In this document: in pieces, positions 1-7,441 of the stretch
How positions within the stretch are numbered: the first letter of the stretch is position 1
How the letters are laid out: each line of letters starts with the position of its first letter
Assembly: GCA_963728825.1 (NCBI GenBank)
Contig: CAVSLA010000005.1
Coordinates: 638,883-702,882, forward strand
Direction: 5' to 3'
Origin: CAVREM01 sp963728825
GTDB taxonomy: Bacteria > Acidobacteriota > Vicinamibacteria > Vicinamibacterales > CAVVIG01
DNA: 64,000 bases
Translations under genes and position numbers: made by a program
Notes under the pieces: model-generated
Told to the model about the DNA's origin: nothing
The model's input: the letters and a program-made list of their open reading frames with translations, nothing else
The model's database searches: none

Positions 1-2
1 AC

Positions 3-545
3 TACCCGGATCTCTGCGTGTTCGACCTCGATCCCTCCAATGACGATGTCGCTGCGGTGCGCGCGGCGGCCGTCGGCCTGCGCGATCTGCTCGCAGAGCT
101 TGGACTGCCCTCCTGGGTCAAGACCTCGGGCTCGAAAGGTTTCCACATCGTGGTTCCACTTGACGGCAAGAGCAACATGGGGCTCGTCACGCGCTTCGCG
201 AACCAGGTGGGCGCACTGTTCGTGACGCTTGCGCCCGACCATCTGACGCAGGAATTCAGCAAAGCCGATCGCAGCGGACGGATTTATGTGGATACCGGAA
301 GGAACGGCTACAGTGCGACATTTGCTGCCGCATATACGGTGCGCGCGAAGCGCGGCGCGCCGGTTTCCGCACCGTGTACGTGGGAGGAACTCGAGCGAGG
401 CGACGTGGCTCCCGGAACGTTCACCCTGCGGAGCATGCCGCAGCGTATCGCCAAGGTTGGCGACGTGTGGGCCGACATGCGGCGGCGGGGGCGCTCGCTG
501 AAACGGCCGATGGAAAAGCTTCGTCGGCGATCGCCCCCGCCATAG
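3..545 (+). CDS. ligD: LigD-type polymerase/primase domain, 3' part (runs off left edge)
   Basis: This is the C-terminal 180 residues of a bacterial NHEJ polymerase domain (archaeo-eukaryotic primase fold); the frame is open to the left edge, so the start is missing. FDLDPS near residue 6 holds the two catalytic metal-binding aspartates. KTSGSKGFHIVVPL follows at about residue 38, and the RIYVDTGRNGYSATFAAAYTVRAKRGAPVS stretch and the TWEEL/LRSMPQRIAKVGDVW tail are typical of the family end. In this family the domain extends ends and fills gaps with rNTPs or dNTPs, working with Ku. Whether it is a stand-alone protein or the C-terminus of a ligase fusion cannot be seen. No ku gene is in the window. 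The gene ends 12 nt before the convergent BON gene. Confidence 0.85.
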   Translation, partial: YPDLCVFDLDPSNDDVAAVRAAAVGLRDLLAELGLPSWVKTSGSKGFHIVVPLDGKSNMGLVTRFANQVGALFVTLAPDHLTQEFSKADRSGRIYVDTGRNGYSATFAAAYTVRAKRGAPVSAPCTWEELERGDVAPGTFTLRSMPQRIAKVGDVWADMRRRGRSLKRPMEKLRRRSPPP

Positions 546-557
546 TCGACACCCGCA

Positions 558-1139
558 TTAGTCCTTCATCACCACCAGCTCGTTCTCGACGCCGAACACG
601 CCGCCGATCTCCCTGGCCCTGACCCCGGCCACGATCTTGTCGGCTTCGTTGTCGACGATGCCGAGCAGCGTCGTCCGGCCGCGCTTGACCACGATGTGAA
701 TTGGATAGACGCCCACCGGCTGCAGACCGGGAAAGCGGCTCAGTCGAATCGCATCGTAGCGGGCGCCGGTGGCGCCGCCGGGCGCATAACGCGACAGGAA
801 CGCATCGGTGTAGATGTTGTAGAAGGTCTGCCACCGGATGCGGTCGTCGTTCTGCGAAGCGGGCAGAACTTCAATCTGGTTGCCGACCTCGTCGATCCCT
901 CCCAGCCGGGTGACGGCGCGGCCGGCGTCCGACTTGAGCGATCCGTGATAGGCGTAGCCGGTCAGCGTCACGCTCCCCTGATCGATTTCAAACGCGACGA
1001 AGTCGAACACACCGTAGTGAGGCAGACGCTCGAGCGCGGTCCGTATCCGCTCGGTCGCTTGCCTGGCGCTGGCCGACTGCGCCTGCGGCGACGTGACGGC
1101 AAGAACAACAAACGCGGCCAGGAGCGCAATGCTCTTCAT
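558..1139 (-). CDS. Secreted BON-domain protein
   Basis: A 193-residue exported protein. The start is chosen at MKSIALLAAFVVLAV because AAGGAGA lies 8 nt upstream (about 1146-1152) and a signal peptide ending near AQS/ASA begins there; the open frame upstream has no such features. Two BON-like units can be read. The first (about 30-105) contains VTLTGYAY and the VGNQIEVLP ending. The second (about 125-190) contains IHIVVKRGRTTLLGIVDNEADK and VENELVVMK. BON domains bind phospholipid or surface polymers in periplasmic proteins such as OsmY, so a periplasmic stress or envelope role is inferred. It is convergent with the LigD fragment and divergent from the NlpC/P60 gene; the 277-nt divergent gap holds no further ORF that I can support. 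Confidence 0.85.
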   Translation of the reverse strand: MKSIALLAAFVVLAVTSPQAQSASARQATERIRTALERLPHYGVFDFVAFEIDQGSVTLTGYAYHGSLKSDAGRAVTRLGGIDEVGNQIEVLPASQNDDRIRWQTFYNIYTDAFLSRYAPGGATGARYDAIRLSRFPGLQPVGVYPIHIVVKRGRTTLLGIVDNEADKIVAGVRAREIGGVFGVENELVVMKD

Positions 1140-1416
1140 GGCGGGTCTCCTTCCGAATCGGCGGACCTGACCGACCAGACGTCGAATCCGGTCCACACCT
1201 TTTTGGACGCAGACGGTCGTGTGCAGGTTTCGCGACACTCCCCTCTTCACTCGCGCACGCGGCGTCGCCTCCGCGCGACACCTCAGCTGTGCGCCTTCAT
1301 CGATCAATCGCTGAAAAACCGCAACAAACGGGTGCAGCTGTTTGGCGTTTTTTTTGCTCGATGTCCCGTCGCGACCTCTCAGACGCACGTCTGCCGCGCC
1401 GTCCCTCAGGTGACCC

Positions 1417-1977
1417 ATGATTCCCAGAATCGGGTGCGCGGTACCGGTCTGCTTTCTCCTCTTCACATCGGAAGCGCTCGCGGAGGATGTCGTCGATGTC
1501 GCAGCGAGGCTGATTGGCCGCCCGTATGTGTGGGGCGCCGAGGGTCCTCGCTCATTCGATTGTTCCGGCCTGGTGCAGTACGTCTACCAGGAGTTCGGCG
1601 TCGAGCTTCCGCGGCGGGCCATCAGCCAGTCGAAGATCGGCCGACCTGCCGGCCGGCAACTGCAGCGCGGCGATCTGCTGTTCTTCTCCACCGACACCCG
1701 TCAGTCTCTGGTCACGCACGTGGGGCTCTATGAGGGCGGCGGGATCATGATCGACGCCAGCAAACGCCATGGACGGGTGCGTCGCGACAACCTGCAGGAT
1801 CCCTACTGGGCGGAGCGATTCATGTTCGCGCGACGTGTCGGGATGAGGGCGGTCGTCGCTTCCGATCGCCGCGCTGAACCGGCTGGAGAACGGCGCCCAT
1901 CGATTGCCGGGCGCCAGAAGGCGGTCCGGATGATCAGGGAGGTGGCCGATATATTGTTCGACCTGCCCCGTCGCTGA
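1417..1977 (+). CDS. NlpC/P60 family cell-wall hydrolase
   Basis: A 186-residue secreted cysteine peptidase of the C40 (NlpC/P60) family. The N-terminus MIPRIGCAVPVCFLLFTSEALA is a signal peptide. The core runs from VAARLIGRPYVWGAEGP. The catalytic cysteine is in FDCSGLVQYVY (about residue 48), the histidine in THVGLYEGGGIMIDA (about 103), and a third polar residue is probably H in SKRHGRV. QLQRGDLLFF is the conserved strand before the histidine. Family members cleave D-Glu-gamma-meso-DAP or related peptide bonds in peptidoglycan. The C-terminal 45 residues after FMFARRV are basic and have no recognisable domain. AGGTGA lies 4 nt before the ATG, supporting this start. Confidence 0.88.
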   Translation: MIPRIGCAVPVCFLLFTSEALAEDVVDVAARLIGRPYVWGAEGPRSFDCSGLVQYVYQEFGVELPRRAISQSKIGRPAGRQLQRGDLLFFSTDTRQSLVTHVGLYEGGGIMIDASKRHGRVRRDNLQDPYWAERFMFARRVGMRAVVASDRRAEPAGERRPSIAGRQKAVRMIREVADILFDLPRR

Positions 1978-2075
1978 CGCTGGCTCAGCAATCCACAACG
2001 CCGGCGATCGGATCGCGGCGCATAATAAGGGGGGCCCGACCCGTTGTTATTCGGATCAGCAAAGGAAGAGAAGCC

Positions 2076-3098
2076 GTGATTGCGAAGCACGTGCTGGTTT
2101 GTGGTCTCGTGGTGCTGTCGGTGAGCGCGGCTGCCGGGCAGCAGCCTGGCGGTCTTCCCCGGACGCCGTGGGGCGATCCGGATTTGCAGGGCGTCTGGGA
2201 CTACTGGACGTTCACGCCACTAGAAAGGCCGAAGGAGCTCGCGGGCAAGGCGGTCCTGACTGATGAAGAGGCGGCGCAGATGGAGCGGCGTCTTCGGGAG
2301 CAGACCGTCGCGGGCGACGCGCAGCGACCGGGCCCCGGCAACCCCGGCGGCTACAGTCAGGAGGCCTGGACCGACCGCGCGCGGGCGACTGTGCTCAAAC
2401 AGACGTCGCTCCTCGTCGATCCCCCCGACGGCAGGATTCCGCCGCTGACGCCCCAGGCGCAGAAGGCCGCCGAAGCGCATCGCGCCGCCGGCGGCCACCC
2501 GGTCCGCATCCGGACCGACGGAGTGGGCTACGACGATCCCGAGGACCGCGGGCTGTCAGAGCGCTGCCTGCTCGGATTCAGCACGGGTCCACCCTTCCAG
2601 CCGGGCGGCTACAACAACAACGTGCAGATCGTGCAGACGCCCGGCTACGTGATGCTGCTCCTCGAGATGAATCACGATGCGCGGATCATTCGGATGGACA
2701 ACCGTCCGCGTCTTCCCGGGCACATGCAGCTGTGGCTGGGCGATTCGCGCGGCCGCTGGGAGGGCAACACGCTCGTCGTCGAGACCAGGAACTTCACGCC
2801 GAAGATGGCGAGCTTCAGCGCGCGACGCGGCGCCGGCGGCTACGAGCTCGGCTCGGCCGAGCACCTGCATCTCGTCGAACGCTTCACGCGCATCGATGCG
2901 CGGACGCTGCAATACGAGTTCACCATCAACGACCCCACGACGTTCACCCGACCGTTCACCGGGAAGTTTCCGATGAACTGGAACGATCAACAGATCTACG
3001 AGTTCGCGTGCCACGAGGGGAATTACGGGTTGCAGAACATTCTCCGCGGCGGCCGCGTCGAGGACGAGCGAGAGAACGGACAGCGGCCAGTGCGCTGA
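2076..3098 (+). CDS. Secreted hypothetical protein of the 'WGDPDLQG' acidobacterial type
   Basis: A 340-residue exported protein starting at GTG with GGAAGAG upstream (about 2064-2070). Signal peptide MIAKHVLVCGLVVLSVSAAAG, then RTPWGDPDLQGVWDYWT, a motif I know from many uncharacterised secreted proteins in Acidobacteriota and Planctomycetota. The middle has conserved Cys, Tyr and Trp residues (SERCLLGFSTGPPF, NNVQIVQTPGYVMLLLEMNHDARII, LWLGDSRGRWEGNTLVVET), and the end has FACHEGNYGLQNILRG. The second half looks all-beta and repeats aromatic, acidic patterns. No catalytic signature is recognised and the function is unknown. A CATAAT box at 2021-2026 could be a -10. It is followed by a palindromic intergenic repeat rather than a U-tract terminator. 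Confidence 0.8.
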   Translation: MIAKHVLVCGLVVLSVSAAAGQQPGGLPRTPWGDPDLQGVWDYWTFTPLERPKELAGKAVLTDEEAAQMERRLREQTVAGDAQRPGPGNPGGYSQEAWTDRARATVLKQTSLLVDPPDGRIPPLTPQAQKAAEAHRAAGGHPVRIRTDGVGYDDPEDRGLSERCLLGFSTGPPFQPGGYNNNVQIVQTPGYVMLLLEMNHDARIIRMDNRPRLPGHMQLWLGDSRGRWEGNTLVVETRNFTPKMASFSARRGAGGYELGSAEHLHLVERFTRIDARTLQYEFTINDPTTFTRPFTGKFPMNWNDQQIYEFACHEGNYGLQNILRGGRVEDERENGQRPVR

Positions 3099-3111
3099 TT
3101 GATTCACCCTC

Positions 3112-3169
3112 TGTAGGGCGGGTCCTTTCGGACGCGTTGTCGGGCGGGTCCTTTCGGACCCGCCGTGTA
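3112..3169. repeat. REP-like palindromic intergenic element, two units
   Basis: Two copies of GGGCGGGTCCTTTCGGAC lie 30 nt apart. The second is a perfect hairpin with arms GGCGGGTCC (3143-3151) and GGACCCGCC (3156-3164) and loop TTTC; the first has a mismatch in its right arm (GGACGCG). The same core recurs at 22170-22228, 29570-29591 and, diverged, at 24930-24966, always between genes. It sits between the secreted hypothetical and the solute-binding protein gene. Confidence 0.8.
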
Positions 3170-3182
3170 TTTGGGGCCATCG

Positions 3183-3980
3183 ATGACGGCGACGGTCACG
3201 AGAACAGCGCTGGTTGTCGTCGTCATCCTGTGGACTGCTGGGCGAGCGGTCGCGGACGACATCCGGGTGATGACGTCCGGCGGCTTTACCGCGGCGCTTC
3301 TCGAGCTCGTCCCCGAATTCGAACACGCGACCGGCCACCGGGTGGTGATCACCTTCGGTGGGTCAATGGGCAACGGACCGGAGACCATCCCCAATCGGCT
3401 GGCACGGGGTGAGGCGGCCGACCTCGTCATCCTGGCATCGTCGGCGCTGGACGACCTGATCGACAAAGGCAATGTCGTCCCCGGCACCCGGGTCGATCTG
3501 GTGCGGTCAGAAATCGGCATGGCGGTCCGCGCCGGCGCGCGGAAACCGGACATCAGCTCGGTCACGGCTTTCATCAAGACGCTGCTCGACGCGAAGTCAA
3601 TCGCCTATTCCGCAAGCGCGAGCGGCATTTACCTGTCCACCGAACTCTTTCAACGTCTGGGTATCGCCGAGCGGGTGCTGCCGAAGAGCAGGAACGCCTC
3701 GGGGGAGCGGGTGGCGGCGCTGGTCGCCCGTGGAGATGCGGAGATCGGCTTCCAGCAGATCAGCGAGCTTCTTCCGGAGCCGGGCATCGACTACGTGGGT
3801 CCGCTCCCGCCCGAGGTGCAGCGCGTGACGATCTTTTCGGCAGGAATCGTCGTGGGCGCGAACCAGCCCGCCGAGGCGAGCGCGCTAATCAGATTTCTGG
3901 CATCGCCGGCCACGGTCCCCGTCATCAGGAAGAGCGGCCTCGAGCCAGCGGGCAGTTCAGAGGCAGTGACCGTTCGATGA
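3183..3980 (+). CDS. Periplasmic substrate-binding protein (ModA-like, SBP_bac_11)
   Basis: A 265-residue exported type II binding protein. The ATG at 3183 is preferred over the GTG 18 nt upstream because the signal peptide (TATVTRTALVVVVILWTAGRAVA) begins there and the upstream codons belong to the repeat. The mature part opens DIRVMTSGGFTAALLELVPEF, followed by ITFGGSMG, RLARGEAADLVILAS, DVVPGTRVDLVRSEIGMAVRAG and SASGIYLSTELFQRLG, the pattern of the molybdate-type oxyanion-binding family. No ABC permease or ATPase is adjacent, so the ligand and transport role are open; solitary members may be sensory. Its TGA overlaps the next ATG (ATGA), so it is translationally coupled to the membrane protein that follows. 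Confidence 0.75.
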   Translation: MTATVTRTALVVVVILWTAGRAVADDIRVMTSGGFTAALLELVPEFEHATGHRVVITFGGSMGNGPETIPNRLARGEAADLVILASSALDDLIDKGNVVPGTRVDLVRSEIGMAVRAGARKPDISSVTAFIKTLLDAKSIAYSASASGIYLSTELFQRLGIAERVLPKSRNASGERVAALVARGDAEIGFQQISELLPEPGIDYVGPLPPEVQRVTIFSAGIVVGANQPAEASALIRFLASPATVPVIRKSGLEPAGSSEAVTVR

Positions 3981-4502
3981 CTGATCCTGTCTTCACCCGG
4001 TCACGGCGCGATGAGTTGCGAGCGGCGTGGCGCTCGAGGTGGCCTCCGGAGGTTGTCGCGGCGATTGTCAACGCGTCGATCGTCATGCTCTCGCCGGTAT
4101 TGCTGCTTGCCGTCTCCTGGATGGCCACCGACGTTTCCGGCGCGACGGCAACGGCACGCGTCTCCCCGCTGTATGTCCTGGCACTGCAGTATCTCTTCCT
4201 CGCAATGATCGGTGATGACTCCCATCGCCGGATTAGCCTTGATTGCAGCCTGGCGGACGTGGGTCCACGCAAAACGGTACTGCGAGAATCGGGGAACTGG
4301 CTGGCTGGGCGTGATCGAAGGGGGCGGCCTGGGGTTGCTGCTCGCGATGATGGTGCTGTGGCCGGCCACCATGCGGTCGCCACTCGAGGCGCCGCCGTAC
4401 CTCATCTTCTATGGCGGCGCTGCGGCGCTCATCGGCGTGGCGTTTGGCCTCGTGCTCCGAACGTCAGCCGTGCTGGTCTTGAGGTGGCGGTCCTCATCGT
4501 GA
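3977..4502 (+). pseudogene. Small integral membrane protein, frame interrupted by one extra base near 4211
   Basis: The span of 526 nt is 175 codons plus one base. The first frame (ATG at 3977, ATGA-coupled to the binding protein) gives MTDPVFTRSRRDELRAAW, then two hydrophobic segments ending YVLALQYLFLAMI. From 4215 the second frame gives MTPIAGLALIAAW and two more segments (GGGLGLLLAMMVLWPAT, LIFYGGAAALIGVAFGLVL). Dropping one G of the GG at 4211-4212 makes one continuous 174-residue protein with four or so membrane helices. No family is recognised. The alternative, two separate overlapping genes with a GTG start at 4212, is possible but would leave the first frame with a non-membrane arginine-rich tail. 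The end overlaps the convergent tctA by 9 nt. Confidence 0.6.
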
Positions 4503-6011
4503 TTCATCACGGATGGCTCGTCTTGGCACTTGCCGGCGTCGCCACCATCTGACGGCGATTGGTCCCACCACCAGCAGCGTCGCCGCCGCGAGCAGCGCCG
4601 CCGAAATCGGCCGGGTGATGAACACCGCCGGAGAACCGTCGGCAATGGCCAGCGCCCGGCGCAGCTGCTGTTCGGCCATCGGTCCGAGGATGACGCCGAT
4701 GATCGCCGGGGCCAGCGGGATGGAGCGGCGACGCATCAGGTAACCGGCGCCGCCGATCGCGTAGAGCAGGCCGACGTCGAACGCCGATCGGTTCACGCTG
4801 TATGCGCCGGCGCTCGCCAGAATCAGAATCGCGGAGTAGAGCGCCGGGCGGGGAATCGTCAGCAGCCGCACCCACAGGCCCACCAGCGGCAGGTTGAGGA
4901 CGAGCAGCATCGCATTGCCGACATACAAGCTGGCGATGAGGCCCCAGACCAGCCGCGGCTCGTGCTGGAACAGCAGTGGTCCTGGCTGGAGTCCGTACTG
5001 CTGGAACGCCGCCAGCATGATGGCCGCGGTCGCGGTGGTCGGCAGGCCGAGCGCCAGCAGCGGCACCAAGGTCCCTGCCGCCGCCGCGTTGTTGGCGGCT
5101 TCCGGTCCGGCCACCCCTTCGATTGCGCCGCGCCCAAACTCGCCCGGATCGCGCGCCAGCCGGCGCTCGATCGCGTAGGACAGAAAGGTCGGAATTTCCG
5201 CACCGCCAGCCGGCAGCGCGCCGAGCGGGAAGCCGATCGCGGTACCGCGAAGCCACGGCTTCCACGACCTCCGCCACTCCTCGGCGGTCATCCACAAGCG
5301 GCCGCGCGGCATCGCGACGGGGCTGTCGTGATCTTGCCGCGAGGCGGCATACAGCACTTCGCCCACCGCGAACAGCCCGACCGCGACGACGACGACGTCG
5401 ATGCCGTCGAGCAGCTGCGGGATGCCGAAGGTCAGCCGCGGCACCCCGGTGAGCGGATCAATGCCGATGACGCCGACGAGCAGCCCGAAGAGCAGGCTCG
5501 CCGCGCCGTTCAACCGGGATTCGCCGAGCGTCGCCGAGACGGCCACGAACGCGAGCACGGCCAGGGCGAAGTCCTCGGCCGGGCCGAGGCGTAGTGCGAG
5601 TTCGACCAACGTCGGCGCCGCCACGCTGAGCGCTGCGGTCGCCAGGGTGCCGGCCACGAACGAACCGATCGCGGCGGTGGCCAGCGCCGCGCCGCCGCGA
5701 CCGCTGCGCGCCATCAGGTTGCCCTCGACCGCGGACATCACGGACGCGCTTTCGCCCGGTGCGTTCAGCAGGATCGCGGTCGTCGAGCCGCCGTACATCG
5801 CGCCGTAATAGAGGCCCGCGAACATGATGAAGGCAGCCGTCGGATCAAGTGAGTAGGTGACCGGCAGCAACAACGCGATGGTCAACGCAGGCCCGATGCC
5901 GGGCAGCACGCCGATCGCCGTGCCGAGCGTGACGCCGGCCAGCGACCACAGCAGGTTCTGCGGCGTCAGCGCCACGGCGAAGCCGCTGGCGAGGGCGGTC
6001 AGGGTCTCCAC
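4494..6011 (-). CDS. tctA: Tripartite tricarboxylate transporter large permease TctA
   Basis: A 505-residue polytopic membrane protein, full length for TctA, starting at GTG 6011. The family signatures are clear: TLGTAIGVLPGIGPALTIALLL near residue 30 and LYYGAMYGGSTTAILLNAPG near residue 65, followed by about ten further hydrophobic helices including FPLGALPAGGAEIPTFLSY and LALGLPTTATAAIML. The protein is the large channel subunit of TTT carriers, which take up di- and tricarboxylates with a cation gradient and a periplasmic binding protein. It lies 6 nt downstream of the TctC-TctB fusion gene, so the pair forms a complete three-function transporter in two genes. The substrate cannot be inferred from sequence. 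Confidence 0.93.
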   Translation of the reverse strand: METLTALASGFAVALTPQNLLWSLAGVTLGTAIGVLPGIGPALTIALLLPVTYSLDPTAAFIMFAGLYYGAMYGGSTTAILLNAPGESASVMSAVEGNLMARSGRGGAALATAAIGSFVAGTLATAALSVAAPTLVELALRLGPAEDFALAVLAFVAVSATLGESRLNGAASLLFGLLVGVIGIDPLTGVPRLTFGIPQLLDGIDVVVVAVGLFAVGEVLYAASRQDHDSPVAMPRGRLWMTAEEWRRSWKPWLRGTAIGFPLGALPAGGAEIPTFLSYAIERRLARDPGEFGRGAIEGVAGPEAANNAAAAGTLVPLLALGLPTTATAAIMLAAFQQYGLQPGPLLFQHEPRLVWGLIASLYVGNAMLLVLNLPLVGLWVRLLTIPRPALYSAILILASAGAYSVNRSAFDVGLLYAIGGAGYLMRRRSIPLAPAIIGVILGPMAEQQLRRALAIADGSPAVFITRPISAALLAAATLLVVGPIAVRWWRRRQVPRRAIRDESR

Positions 6012-6017
6012 GACTCG

Positions 6018-7397
6018 TTAACGTGACGTGAACAGCCCCGCCGGAAGCGGGACGCCAAGTCCGTGCGTAAACGTCACGTAGACGACGGCGCACAGCGCGA
6101 GACCAACGATGGCGTCGCGCCGCCAGCGCCGGCTGCCGAACGCCGACGCCGTCCACGCGAAGAGCACGGCACCTGTCGCCACGAAACCACCGGCGTTCAC
6201 GAATGCCGCGAAGAAGACCAGGCCGAGCGCCAGTCGCAGCACCGGCGAACGGCTTCCTCCCGGCTCGAGCGGCGCCGTTCTGCCGCGGACGAACAGCGCG
6301 GTCAGCACGCTCACCGCACCCAGCAAGATCAGAATCGGAAACGCCCACTCGCCCGCCTGCGTCGCGGTCCGGTCGCCGGACGTCCCGCGAAGGCGCGCGA
6401 TGATGCGTCCGATCCGCACGCGCTCGTCCCCGATGAATTCGTCGAAGGCCGGGCCCGCGAGATAGGCATCGGTCCATCCGAGCCGCGTCAGCGTGGCCTG
6501 CCATGAGTCGCTGCGCGCCATCCGCTCGACGACCGCTGCCAGCGCGGTCCGCTCGGCGGCGTCAAGATTCGGGGGCGCCACCACCGCGCGCCAGTTCGCC
6601 AGCTCGACGTCGAGCCCCTGCTCGATCAAGGACGGCACATCGAGCCCGGGCAACCGGCCAGGCGCGGAGATGCCGATCGCGCGCAGTCTGCCCGACTCGA
6701 TGTGTTGCGCGAACTCGCTGTAGCCGCTGATGCCGGCGACAATCTGTCCGCCGATCAGCGCCGTCACCGCTTCGCCGCCGCCGGAAAACGCGATGTAGTT
6801 CGTGCGGCGCGGATCGACGCCCGCCGCCGCGACGATCAAGCCGGCGAGAATGTGGTCGGTGCCGCCCGCCGAACCGCCGCCCCACGAGACCGCGGCCGGA
6901 TTCTCGTGGAGCGCACCAACCAGACTCTGCATGTCGCGATGCGGTGAGGCCGCGGGCACGGCGACGATCTGGTACTCGCCGGTGAGCCGTGCGATCGGCG
7001 TCACCTGCGTCAGCGAGACCGGCGACTGATTCCAGAGGATGGCGCCGAGCATCACCAGGCCGTTGACCAGCAGCGCCTGGCCGTCGCCGCGGCGCCCGTC
7101 GATGAACTGGGCGAGACCGATCGTGCCGGCTGCGCCGGGCACGTTCTCGACGTTGACGACAGCAGCCAGCCGCTGGCGCTCGATCTCGCGCTGCATTTCG
7201 CGAGCAAGCTGGTCCCAGCCACCTCCAGGCGCAGCAGGCGCAACGATGGTCAGCGAGCGCAATGCAGGCAGCGGCGGGGTGGGTGGAGACTGCTGCGCGG
7301 CCGCGGCGATGATCGCGCAGGCAATACCGGCAGCGGCTCCGCCAACGACAGCTCGTCGGCCGCTCGGCACGCCGATGCCTGGCGAACGGATGGTCAA
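6018..7397 (-). CDS. Fused TctC (substrate binding) - TctB (small permease) protein of a TTT transporter
   Basis: One continuous frame of about 459 residues. Residues about 10-35 form a signal or membrane segment (AVVGGAAAGIACAIIAAAA). The next 300 residues are a TctC/Bug-type binding protein: LTIVAPAAPGGGWDQLARE, NVPGAAGTIGLAQF, SWGGGSAGGTDHILAGL, SGGGEAVTALIGGQIVAGISGYSEF and LRAIGISAPGRLPGLDVPSL. From about residue 345 four hydrophobic segments follow (WAFPILILLGAVSVLTALFV, LALGLVFFAAFVNAGGFV, AIVGLALCAVVYVTFTHGLG) ending PLPAGLFTSR, the TctB pattern. The start is uncertain: TTG at 7397 is used, GTG at 7370 is the alternative, and neither has a good Shine-Dalgarno. The start must lie below 7442, where the ADOP gene ends. 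Confidence 0.8.
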   Translation of the reverse strand: MTIRSPGIGVPSGRRAVVGGAAAGIACAIIAAAAQQSPPTPPLPALRSLTIVAPAAPGGGWDQLAREMQREIERQRLAAVVNVENVPGAAGTIGLAQFIDGRRGDGQALLVNGLVMLGAILWNQSPVSLTQVTPIARLTGEYQIVAVPAASPHRDMQSLVGALHENPAAVSWGGGSAGGTDHILAGLIVAAAGVDPRRTNYIAFSGGGEAVTALIGGQIVAGISGYSEFAQHIESGRLRAIGISAPGRLPGLDVPSLIEQGLDVELANWRAVVAPPNLDAAERTALAAVVERMARSDSWQATLTRLGWTDAYLAGPAFDEFIGDERVRIGRIIARLRGTSGDRTATQAGEWAFPILILLGAVSVLTALFVRGRTAPLEPGGSRSPVLRLALGLVFFAAFVNAGGFVATGAVLFAWTASAFGSRRWRRDAIVGLALCAVVYVTFTHGLGVPLPAGLFTSR

Positions 7398-7441
7398 ACC
7401 ACAGAGATTAGCGCAAAGCGGAGCGGAACGCGGATTCGCTG

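Noticed and set aside
1345..1360. T-run near 1351 as a terminator
   Set aside because: No stem precedes it and it lies between divergent genes, where a terminator is not expected.
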